From assembly GCA_963677935.2 (NCBI GenBank), contig CAXXEH010000003.1:5394001-5458000 (forward strand): a stretch of DNA of 64,000 nt, written 5' to 3'. Source of the stretch: JAAFHB01 sp963677935. Lineage in GTDB: Bacteria; Bacteroidota; Bacteroidia; Bacteroidales; Prolixibacteraceae. The position numbers and the translations under genes were made by a program. The notes under the pieces are model-generated. The model saw only the letters and a program-made list of their open reading frames with translations, did no database searches and was not told the origin of the DNA. Position 1 is the first letter of the stretch. The number at the start of each line of letters is the position of its first letter. Shown one piece after another: positions 37,021-44,887 of the stretch.

Positions 37021-37872
37021 ATGGAGGATATGGAAAATGATCAAAGGATTTCACGGCTAAAGCCAATCGTTTTAAGGGATCTGGTTGTGGAGAAAAATTC
37101 CCGGCTGGCCGCCAGAATACCCCGGTTTGCATATAGTCTGATGAATAAATTACTGCATATCAGTGAAGTAAATGAAATAATCAGAAGGTATGGCGATCTG
37201 AAGGGAATTCCTTTTATAACCGCTGTACTTGACTATTTTAATGTGAAGGTGATGCAACAGGGTATAGAGAACCTTCCTGAATCGGGCCAATATATATTTG
37301 CGTCGAACCATCCTCTGGGAGGTTTCGATGGCCTGATGCTGATTAAAGTGGTATCTGATCATTTAGGCAAATCGTTATTTCTGGTGAGGGATGAATTAAC
37401 TAAAATTCCGCCACTTGCCGAACTGTTTATTCCAATCAATAAGTTTGGCGACCAGCGACAGTCTGCCAGTCTTATTAATCAATCTTATGAATCAAATAAT
37501 CAGATACTTATTTTCCCATCAGGCCTTGCCTCCCGAAAGATCAAAGGTAAGATTGTTGATTTGGTATGGCAGAAACACTTTATTCAAAAATCGATTGAGC
37601 ACCACCGGGATGTAATTCCTGTTTACATTAGTGGAAAAAATTCCCGGTTTTTCTATTGGCTGGCTAATTTTCGCAAATGGATCGGAATCGGTATCAACAT
37701 TGAAATGTTCCTTTTACCAGATGAATTATTTAAAAACAGAGGTAAAACCTTTGTGGTCAGTTTTGGAAAACCGATACCCTGGAGCCGTTTCGATCGCTCA
37801 AAATCGGCTATGCAATGGGCTGCTGTGGTTAAAGAGACTGTATATGAGTTAGCTAATAAATCAAACAAATAG
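37021..37872 (+). CDS. PlsC-like O-acyltransferase, GlsA-type (glycine lipid synthesis)
   Basis: 283 residues from the ATG at 37021; an upstream GTG extension adds a stretch without family features. FASNHPLGGFDG at 94-104 is the acyltransferase motif in the form seen in the aminolipid O-acyltransferase branch (H97, D103). IFPSGLASRK is the later substrate-binding block. With the GNAT-like gene 65 bp downstream it forms the pair that in Bacteroides makes N-acyl-acyloxyacyl glycine lipids (GlsA/GlsB). The product could also be an ornithine or serine lipid. It acts at the inner membrane. Confidence 0.75.
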   Translation: MEDMENDQRISRLKPIVLRDLVVEKNSRLAARIPRFAYSLMNKLLHISEVNEIIRRYGDLKGIPFITAVLDYFNVKVMQQGIENLPESGQYIFASNHPLGGFDGLMLIKVVSDHLGKSLFLVRDELTKIPPLAELFIPINKFGDQRQSASLINQSYESNNQILIFPSGLASRKIKGKIVDLVWQKHFIQKSIEHHRDVIPVYISGKNSRFFYWLANFRKWIGIGINIEMFLLPDELFKNRGKTFVVSFGKPIPWSRFDRSKSAMQWAAVVKETVYELANKSNK

Positions 37873-37904
37873 CTTTTTAGGGGATAATCAAATGCAATTA
37901 TTGT

Positions 37905-37912
37905 TATTTTTG
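37905..37912 (+). promoter_or_regulatory. Bacteroidota -7 box (TATTTTTG)
   Basis: TAnnTTTG match 25 bp before the GNAT-type N-acyltransferase start. It could give that gene its own transcript besides read-through from the acyltransferase. Confidence 0.35.
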
Positions 37913-37937
37913 AAGATTCAATTCAACTGTTTGAAAA

Positions 37938-38909
37938 ATGAAGGAAATAATTCTTCCCGTAGCCAGGGAGCTTATTGAAGCAGAGCTTACAGCCGATAAA
38001 TTTCAACGGAAAACCAACAAAGCCGATAACGAGATTTATATTCTTACCTCTCACAACTCACCCCATATTATGCGAGAGATAGGGCGATTGAGAGAGCTCA
38101 CTTTTCGGGCAGCGGGTGGTGGCGTTGGCGAAGAAGTGGATATCGATCATTACGACATAACTGATGATTTTCCTTATAAGCAGCTGATCGTTTGGGATCC
38201 GAGTCGTCGTGAGATCCTGGGGGGATACCGGTTTATTCACTGTGCAGGGCTCCCTCGCGATAAGAACGGAGAAGTACCACTTGCCACATCGCATCTTTTC
38301 AATTTTTCGGATGAGTTTATTGACGATTATCTCCCTTTTGTAATTGAGTTGGGACGTTCGTTTGTACAGCCTGAATATCAATCAAGTAAAGCTGGGGCGA
38401 AAGCGCTTTTTGCCCTCGATAATCTTTGGGACGGACTTGGAGCCTTAATGATTGATCATCCTGACATCAGGTATTTTTTCGGAAAAGTGACGATGTATAC
38501 CCAATATAATCAGCACGCACGGAACCTGATCCTCCATTTTTTTGAAAAATTCTTTCCTGATCCTCATGGATTGGTCAAACCCAAGAGACCAATGCCACTT
38601 AATGCAGATTCGGCACATCTGGATGAACTTTTTTCAGGAAAAGGGTATGACGAGGCTTACAAGATTCTATCAGCAGAGGTTCGGAAACATGGCGAAAATA
38701 TTCCACCTCTCATTAATGCCTATATGAGTCTTACCCCTTCAATGCGTACTTTTGGTACGGTAATCAGTGATGAGTTCGGTGACGTGGAGGAGACAGGAAT
38801 TTTACTCGATATTGACGATATGTATGACACCAAAATTGACCGTCATGTATCCACTTATCTGGAGGAACTCGCTGATAAATTCGAAAATCCGAAGGTGAGG
38901 TTTCAGTAA
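37938..38909 (+). CDS. GNAT-family N-acyltransferase, GlsB/OlsB-type
   Basis: 323 residues. REIGRLRELTFRAAGGGVGEEVDIDHYD is the conserved opening of this family; it is followed by YRFIHCAG, ELGRSFVQPEYQ and FFGKVTMY. These proteins join a 3-hydroxyacyl chain from acyl-ACP to the amino group of an amino acid. In Bacteroides the homologue GlsB makes the first intermediate of glycine lipids. It follows the matching O-acyltransferase directly. Which amino acid is used cannot be told from sequence. Confidence 0.78.
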   Translation: MKEIILPVARELIEAELTADKFQRKTNKADNEIYILTSHNSPHIMREIGRLRELTFRAAGGGVGEEVDIDHYDITDDFPYKQLIVWDPSRREILGGYRFIHCAGLPRDKNGEVPLATSHLFNFSDEFIDDYLPFVIELGRSFVQPEYQSSKAGAKALFALDNLWDGLGALMIDHPDIRYFFGKVTMYTQYNQHARNLILHFFEKFFPDPHGLVKPKRPMPLNADSAHLDELFSGKGYDEAYKILSAEVRKHGENIPPLINAYMSLTPSMRTFGTVISDEFGDVEETGILLDIDDMYDTKIDRHVSTYLEELADKFENPKVRFQ

Positions 38910-38987
38910 AAAATGTAACATCCTCCCATGTCTTTGCGCGAACCGTATTTATTTGGTTTATCCTGTTTGTGCCTTTAAGCGAAACAC

Positions 38988-39623
38988 TTATGGCGCCAAT
39001 CTTGAAATAATCCATTCCTTCCCTTCACCGGAAAATAAAATCCGGTCGTGAAGTCGGTTAGGACGCCCCTGCCAGAATTCAATTCTGTAAGGTTCCACCA
39101 TGTATCCCCCCCAAAAAAAAGGTCTGATCACTTTGTTCTCAATCCATTTATTTTGCTGGCCAGCCCAAAGACGTTCCAGATGCTCACGGTCCGGGACCTC
39201 CTGACTTTGTTTTGAAATTACGGCGCTTAGTCGGCTTTCATATGGACGACTGTTAAAATACTCATCGGAGACGGCTTTGGAAGTTCTGATCGCCAGCCCT
39301 TCTATACGAACCTGTCGTTCAAGTTCCGGCCAATGAAACAACAAAGCAACATTTTTATTTCTTGCTATTTCATTTCCCTTTCTGCTTAAGTAATTGGTGA
39401 AAAATCCAAATCCGGCTTCCGAAAATGCTTTCAAAAGGACTACCCTTGCCGATGGAACTCCGTCGGGTGTCGCCGTGGAAAGAACCATCGCTGTAGGTTC
39501 ATTCACCTTTGCATCAAATGCCTCATTTAGCCATATTTCGAACTGCTGCATCGGATTGCGGCTGATCTGCTGTTCATCCATCACTTTGAGTTGGTACTCC
39601 TTTCTAATATCTGCCAAATCCAT
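38988..39623 (-). CDS. pdxH: Pyridoxamine 5'-phosphate oxidase PdxH
   Basis: 211 residues from the ATG at 39623 (MDLADIRKEYQ), which gives the normal length and start. Family blocks: PTAMVLSTATPDGVPSARVV, GFFTNYLSRKG, FHWPELERQVRIEG, RLSAVISKQSQ, and the C-terminal EFWQGRPNRLHDRI. It oxidises pyridoxamine or pyridoxine phosphate to PLP with FMN. It converges on the preceding gene and is intact. Confidence 0.94.
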   Translation of the reverse strand: MDLADIRKEYQLKVMDEQQISRNPMQQFEIWLNEAFDAKVNEPTAMVLSTATPDGVPSARVVLLKAFSEAGFGFFTNYLSRKGNEIARNKNVALLFHWPELERQVRIEGLAIRTSKAVSDEYFNSRPYESRLSAVISKQSQEVPDREHLERLWAGQQNKWIENKVIRPFFWGGYMVEPYRIEFWQGRPNRLHDRILFSGEGKEWIISRLAP

Positions 39624-39784
39624 AAAATATCGTTTTAGAATTAAACGCACTTCAAAGCAAAATTGTTGTGAATTCATTTTCCCTTTAATCCTCACAAACC
39701 TGAAAACCATTACGCCTGATTTTCCACCCTCAAATTCAATGAATGACTGGTTCTTCTACCGTTTGATAAATATCAAAATATCCC

Positions 39785-39792
39785 TACCTTTG
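39785..39792 (+). promoter_or_regulatory. Bacteroidota -7 box (TACCTTTG)
   Basis: Exact TAnnTTTG match 36 bp before the coiled-coil protein start at 39828. Confidence 0.45.
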
Positions 39793-39827
39793 TGTGGTAA
39801 ATCCTTTATAGATAAGTGAAATTTGTT

Positions 39828-40721
39828 ATGGAGAACCTGGAAATGAATTCGTCAAAAGACAAAAGAAATAATCTGATTGTCATTGTTTTGTCTGCCTTAC
39901 TTGTATTGCTTGCCATCCTCTTTTTCTGGCAGCGAAATTCTTATCAGGCTGATGCCGTTCTGATAAAAGCCGATAAGGATTCAATTGCATCAGAATTATC
40001 AAAAATGGTTACGAAATATAATTCGATAAGGTCAGAAAACGACTCATTGAATAAAACGATCGGTTATGCCCAGACCAAGGTAAAAGATCTGCTAACGGAG
40101 GTTGTACAGGTTAAAAATGTTAGTTATCAGCAAATTACAAAATACAGGCAGGAAGTGACCACCTTGCGCAACATCATGCGCGATTATATCATCCAGATTG
40201 ACAGCCTTAATCAAAAAAACCAGCGTCTAATGGCTGAAAATGTGAATGTAAAACAAGAAGTTACACAAGTAAGGACAGTGAACCAGCAACTGGAAACGGA
40301 AAAGAAGAAGCTGGAGCAAACAGTAACTCTTGCCGCTCAGCTTGAGGCTACCGCTTTGAGGGCATCCGGTATTAGTGCCAAGGGTAAAGAGATGGTCAAA
40401 TCGGGCAAAATTGAAAAAGTAAAAATTGATTTTACCTTAAGCAAAAACCTGACGGCAAAACGAGGGGCGAAAAATATTTATGTAAGAATTCAACGGCCTG
40501 ACCAGATCTTACTGATGAAGTCTGATAAAGACCTCTTTAAATTTGAAGACATGAAGATACCTTTTTCCGCAATGCGCGAGGTGGAATATGAAGGTAGCGA
40601 ACTCCCGGTGAGTATCTACTGGGATAACTCAAAAGAGTCGCCGCTTATTCCCGGAAAATATGCAGTAGATGTATTTGCTGATGGCAGGAATATCGGTACT
40701 ACCTCATTTGATGTGAAATAA
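39828..40721 (+). CDS. Membrane-anchored coiled-coil protein, function unknown
   Basis: 297 residues from the ATG at 39828 (a GTG lies 12 bp upstream, another ATG 15 bp downstream). One N-terminal membrane helix (LIVIVLSALLVLLAILFFW) is followed by a coiled coil to about residue 165 and then a compact beta-rich C-terminal domain (VKIDFTLSKNLTAKRG, IYVRIQRPDQILL, FADGRNIGTTSFDVK). I recall such proteins as conserved hypotheticals in Bacteroidota. The envelope-facing domain could bind a protein partner. No function is assigned. Confidence 0.7.
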   Translation: MENLEMNSSKDKRNNLIVIVLSALLVLLAILFFWQRNSYQADAVLIKADKDSIASELSKMVTKYNSIRSENDSLNKTIGYAQTKVKDLLTEVVQVKNVSYQQITKYRQEVTTLRNIMRDYIIQIDSLNQKNQRLMAENVNVKQEVTQVRTVNQQLETEKKKLEQTVTLAAQLEATALRASGISAKGKEMVKSGKIEKVKIDFTLSKNLTAKRGAKNIYVRIQRPDQILLMKSDKDLFKFEDMKIPFSAMREVEYEGSELPVSIYWDNSKESPLIPGKYAVDVFADGRNIGTTSFDVK

Positions 40722-40870
40722 ACTTGCTGGTGAATATGATGGTTGTCAATTTGTGAAAAATTATTAGCAGTCAATAGCTGGCTATCATTCGAATATCAGA
40801 GTAGTCAAAACCTATTTTTGAACATTTAACAATTGTTTTCAATTATTTTACAATTCTTTAACTTAAAAAA

Positions 40871-40902
40871 TTTGGTAGGTAGTGTCAACTGCCTTACATT
40901 TG
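40871..40902 (+). promoter_or_regulatory. Bacteroidota promoter: TTTG and TACATTTG, 20-bp spacing
   Basis: TTTG at 40871-40874 and TACATTTG at 40895-40902 are separated by 20 bp, close to the sigma-ABfr arrangement (-33 TTTG, -7 TAnnTTTG). It is the best promoter match seen in the window. No protein gene follows; a hairpin terminator lies 62 bp further on. Confidence 0.65.
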
Positions 40903-40908
40903 TATTAC

Positions 40909-40995
40909 ATTTTTTTTCATAAGTTTAGGTTTAGTTAGGTTAGTTAGTTTGGTTAGTTTTAGTAAAAGGATGGAACCGCCCGGTTCCGTCCTTTT
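40909..40995 (+). ncRNA. Candidate small RNA, about 87 nt
   Basis: Bounded by the promoter at 40871-40902 and a 14-bp hairpin ending in a U-tract. The body is low-complexity, G/T-rich and nearly C-free, with repeats of GTTAG/GGTTAG (40927-40960), so it would be largely unstructured and free to base-pair with C/A-rich targets. No start codon leads to a meaningful frame. The start is inferred from the promoter position. Confidence 0.45.
40964..40995 (+). terminator. Intrinsic terminator, 14-bp stem
   Basis: AAAAGGATGGAACC (40964-40977) pairs fully, with one G-T, with GGTTCCGTCCTTTT (40982-40995) around the loop GCCC. The A-tract and T-tract make it able to work on both strands. Confidence 0.75.
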
Positions 40996-41182
40996 CAATT
41001 TAGCGGAATTAAAGACCAGCGAGGCTAAAATTGAAAATGTCTAGCGTTGTTAACAAAAACTAACACAGGAATATTTTGGATGGCTCCAAAGGCTGTAAAT
41101 ACACAGTTTGAAACCTGGCCCGGGGGCTGGTAAGAGAATCGACTGATTTTAATGAACTCATTTCAAACCTATTTTACAAAAC

Positions 41183-41210
41183 AAAAGCTCTCAATTAAAC
41201 GGGGGCTTTT
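41183..41210 (+). terminator. Terminator-like hairpin
   Basis: AAAAGCTCTC (41183-41192) pairs with GGGGGCTTTT (41201-41210), two G-T pairs, with an 8-base loop and a T-rich 3' side. There is no protein gene immediately upstream, so it may end a second non-coding transcript. Confidence 0.5.
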
Positions 41211-41437
41211 CTCTTAATTGTGTAGATTTGATATTCAATTTTTGATATGTAGCTGTATTTTTCACCTGCTAAGGAGAATAAACCATTAAGAGTTGTCAAT
41301 ATTTTGGTTGATCTGCCTGATTTTTTCACTTTATCTTGCACTTTGAATTTCGGGAGGAATCTAAATCATTAACTATTTTAATGTGAGAGGATTTGCGAGT
41401 CTGTGATTCTTTTTAGTGATTACATAAATTGTCCATC

Positions 41438-44400
41438 ATGAAACCATTATACTTCTGTTTTTTTATCCTGTTGTTGCCTGTATGTGCCTTTTCGCAACCC
41501 CTGGAACGTCGGGCAAAATATGATATTTCCAAAGATCGGGTGCTCTTCACCGTCGGATATACTCACTTAGACTCTGAGTATGAGTGGGATTATAAAACTA
41601 CTGTAAGCGAGTATCTTAAAAATACGATGGAGGAAAATTTTCGGCTGTTTGACAAGTATCCTGACTATGTTTTCAATTTTACAGGTTCACGCCGCTACCA
41701 TTTGATGAAGGAGTACCATCCTCAATTATACGAAAGGTTAAAGGATTATGTCAAAAAAGGGCGCTGGTTTGTTGCCGGTTCTTCGGTGGAAGAGGGCGAG
41801 GTTAATGTTTCCTCATCGGAGTCGGTAATCCGACAAGTCTTATACGGGAATAACTATTTCCGCAAAGAATTCGGGAAGGAGAGTTCCGACTATATGCTAC
41901 CCGACTGTTTTGGATTTGTGGCCAACCTCCCTTCCGTGTTACATCATGCAGGGATGATTGGCTTTTCAACTCAAAAACTCACTATCCCTAATCTGGCCAC
42001 AGCCATTCCTCTCCCTTTCAACGTGGGTGTCTGGAACGGCCCCGATGGGAAAGGGCTGATCTCCTGCCTGGATGCGACCGATTATGATGGCGACCTGATG
42101 CCCCGTTTGGATATTGACAAGTATTGGGATAACAGGCTGGCAGATGACACCAAAAAGTATGGGATTACCTTTGATTATCGATACTATGGATGCGGTGACA
42201 TGGGTGGTGGATTGCGCGAAAGGGATGTGATCAATGCCGAAGGAAGTTTAAACAACCCAGATAGTAAAATCAAAGTTGTACTCACCTCTTCCGACCAGAT
42301 GTACAAGGATATCTCCCCTGAATTAAGAGAAAAACTTCCCGTTTATTCAGGTGACCTGTTCCTTGTTGAACATAGCGCCGGCTCGATGACCTCCCAGTCC
42401 TATATGAAAAGGATGAATCGCAAAAACGAGGTACTTGCACAGGCTTCAGAACAATTGGCATCCATGGCCAGCTTTCTTACCAACGAACCCTATCCGTTTG
42501 AAAAACTAAACAACTCCTGGGAGTTGGTACTTGGAAGTCAGATGCATGATGTGCTTCCTGGGACTGCCATTCCAAGTGCTTTTCAGTTGGCCTGGAATGA
42601 TGAGTTTATCGCCCAAAACGGATTTTCAGCTGTTTTAAAAAACGCAATTGACCGGGTGTCATCTCAACTTAATACACAAACAAAAGGGAGAGCTGTTGTC
42701 GTTTATAATCCTGTGTCGACTGAGCGCGAAGATGTTTGTTCTGCCGAGTTGGAATATGGTGTGATGCCCCCACATCTTAAGGTTTATAATACCAAAGGTG
42801 AGGAAGTACCATCCCAAATTGTTGCCCGTAATAACGGGAAGATAAAACTTGTGTTCATTGCACACCTTCCTTCACTGGGCGTTGCAGTTTTTGATGTACA
42901 GGAATCCCTGACGCCTACACATCAAAAACCATCGTCTCTTTTCATTGAACCCAATGTCATGGAGAACGAATACTACAAGGTAACACTGAATGACGACGGA
43001 GATATCTCATCCGTTATCGACAAAAAGTGCAGCAGGGAGTTACTTTCTAAACCATCGCGCCTGGAGTTCCTGCGTGAAACGCCAAAGAAAGAGCCTTCAT
43101 GGAATATGTTCTGGTACGATCGGAAAAATCCCCCGTTTGATTTCATGAATAAGGATGTCTCCATAAAAATGGTTGAAAATGGGCCTGTACGTGTTGCCTT
43201 TGAGGTTACCCGAAAGGGTCAGAACTCTGCGATAAAGCAAATCGTAAGTCTCTCTGCCGGAGCTGCAGGTAAGAGAGTTGAGGTGTCCAATGTAATTGAC
43301 TGGCAGTCAACGGGTGTTTGTCTGAAAGCATCGTTCCATTTTACCGCCGAAAACGAAAATGCAACCTACAATCTTGGAGTTGGAGCCGTTCAGAGGAACA
43401 CCAATCATGAATTTAAATTTGAGGTTCCGTCAAAAATGTGGCTGGACCTCACCGATAAATCGGGGAAATTTGGAGTCTCACTTCTTGAGGATTGCAAATA
43501 TGGCTCAGATAAACCCGACAACAACACCTTACGTCTAACTTTGCTTTACACACCATCTGCCAAACTTTGTCCAACCTGGCTTTATCAGTCGACTCAGGAT
43601 TGGGGAATTCAGGATGTGAAGTATGGCTTGTACAGTCATAGCGGCGATTGGTCGCAAAGTGAAACGCAATGGCAGGCTGAGTTTTTAAACAAACCACTTC
43701 TTGCCTTCGAGTCACCAAAACATGAAGGTAAAGTAGGTTCTCAATTTTCGATGATGACCATCAGCTCTCCAAAAGTTGGAGTGATGGCTCTTAAAAAGGC
43801 GGAGTCAGGAGACTATTACATTATCCGTGTAAACGAGCGATCTGGTCACGACATCACAGGAGTAAACCTTAAATTTCCCGGGAAAATTCTGGATGCCTAT
43901 GAGGTCAACGGGCAGGAACAAAAGATCGGAACCACTTCCATCACCGGTAATTCCATTAACTTCGATCTTTCGCACTATACCATCCGTAGTTTTGCCCTAA
44001 AACTGGAACCGCAAAGTAAAAATTCCTTCAATCAGTCAACCATCGATTTGAAGTACGACCAGGATGTGATGAGCTTCGATATCAACCGAACCGATGGAAA
44101 TATGATGCCCGTATACGATCCAACCGATCACGGAAATGTCTGCAATTATCCAGCGGAGCTGATCCCCGAAAATTTGGTCAGTGAAGGCGTGAGGTTCAAA
44201 ATGGGCTCCACCAAAGACCTGCAGAAAAATGTCGTTTCCTGCAAAGGACAAGAGTTTAAACTCCCTTCCGGTGATTTTAATAAGATTTACTTTTTGGCTT
44301 CAGCAACAACTGAAACATCCGGATCCTTTATCGTGAATGGAAAGGTTGTAAACCTGAATGTTGGAAACTGGAGAGGATTTATCGGACAACATTACGACCG

Positions 44401-44725
44401 ACAGTTTGATCTTGATGGCTTTACAGTTAAAAGTGTGAAAGAACCCTTTCTGAAAAATGATAATATTGCATGGTTTGCTTCGCACTGGCACTTCGGATAT
44501 CCGACAAGGAATGAGCCATACAGTTATTCCTATATCTTCAAGTACGAAATTAGTTTGCCTGCACATTGTAGTACGATTACGTTGCCAAATAATCCTAAAA
44601 TCAAGGTGTTCGCTGTAACGGTAGCCACAAAAGAAGCGGATGAGGTTCAAATCCTTCAGCCACTCACCGACGACTTTAAGGATAGTAAGCCGTATATCCT
44701 GAGAAATACAGGGAATTTGCCTTAA
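41438..44725 (+). CDS. GH38 alpha-mannosidase, secreted
   Basis: 1095 residues from the ATG at 41438, with signal peptide MKPLYFCFFILLLPVCAFSQ. GH38 zinc and catalytic residues are visible: H43 and D45 (YTHLDSE), nucleophile D156 in MLPDCFGF, and the later His in GSQMHDVLPGTAIPSA. The expected order follows: alpha/beta N-domain, three-helix bundle, then large beta domains. It hydrolyses alpha-mannosides outside the cytoplasm. It stands alone, away from the glycosidase cluster at the window start. The true linkage specificity is unknown. Confidence 0.88.
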   Translation: MKPLYFCFFILLLPVCAFSQPLERRAKYDISKDRVLFTVGYTHLDSEYEWDYKTTVSEYLKNTMEENFRLFDKYPDYVFNFTGSRRYHLMKEYHPQLYERLKDYVKKGRWFVAGSSVEEGEVNVSSSESVIRQVLYGNNYFRKEFGKESSDYMLPDCFGFVANLPSVLHHAGMIGFSTQKLTIPNLATAIPLPFNVGVWNGPDGKGLISCLDATDYDGDLMPRLDIDKYWDNRLADDTKKYGITFDYRYYGCGDMGGGLRERDVINAEGSLNNPDSKIKVVLTSSDQMYKDISPELREKLPVYSGDLFLVEHSAGSMTSQSYMKRMNRKNEVLAQASEQLASMASFLTNEPYPFEKLNNSWELVLGSQMHDVLPGTAIPSAFQLAWNDEFIAQNGFSAVLKNAIDRVSSQLNTQTKGRAVVVYNPVSTEREDVCSAELEYGVMPPHLKVYNTKGEEVPSQIVARNNGKIKLVFIAHLPSLGVAVFDVQESLTPTHQKPSSLFIEPNVMENEYYKVTLNDDGDISSVIDKKCSRELLSKPSRLEFLRETPKKEPSWNMFWYDRKNPPFDFMNKDVSIKMVENGPVRVAFEVTRKGQNSAIKQIVSLSAGAAGKRVEVSNVIDWQSTGVCLKASFHFTAENENATYNLGVGAVQRNTNHEFKFEVPSKMWLDLTDKSGKFGVSLLEDCKYGSDKPDNNTLRLTLLYTPSAKLCPTWLYQSTQDWGIQDVKYGLYSHSGDWSQSETQWQAEFLNKPLLAFESPKHEGKVGSQFSMMTISSPKVGVMALKKAESGDYYIIRVNERSGHDITGVNLKFPGKILDAYEVNGQEQKIGTTSITGNSINFDLSHYTIRSFALKLEPQSKNSFNQSTIDLKYDQDVMSFDINRTDGNMMPVYDPTDHGNVCNYPAELIPENLVSEGVRFKMGSTKDLQKNVVSCKGQEFKLPSGDFNKIYFLASATTETSGSFIVNGKVVNLNVGNWRGFIGQHYDRQFDLDGFTVKSVKEPFLKNDNIAWFASHWHFGYPTRNEPYSYSYIFKYEISLPAHCSTITLPNNPKIKVFAVTVATKEADEVQILQPLTDDFKDSKPYILRNTGNLP

Positions 44726-44887
44726 TAATAAATTGAAATATTATTTTCAGTATTCATTTTTAAAGCTTTTTGAATACAAAGAAAGCTGGGAGAAAAAAAC
44801 GGAAAGTTATGTTTGAAAGTCTGTAAAAAAAGCTGTAATTTCGAAATAATTAGTGGACTTAATTTCATTAAATTAAAGCTACCTGAG

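Larger units (their letters stand above)
40722..41437. other. 716-bp intergenic region with two candidate transcripts
   Basis: No convincing protein frame. It holds a promoter at 40871-40902, a GTTAG-rich stretch, a strong hairpin at 40964-40995, a G+C patch with partial self-pairing near 41112-41131, and a second terminator-like hairpin at 41183-41210. The last 220 bp is AT-rich leader DNA of the alpha-mannosidase gene. Confidence 0.6.

Noticed and set aside
41000..41210. RNase P RNA, tmRNA or SRP RNA
   Set aside because: None of their conserved core sequences is present.
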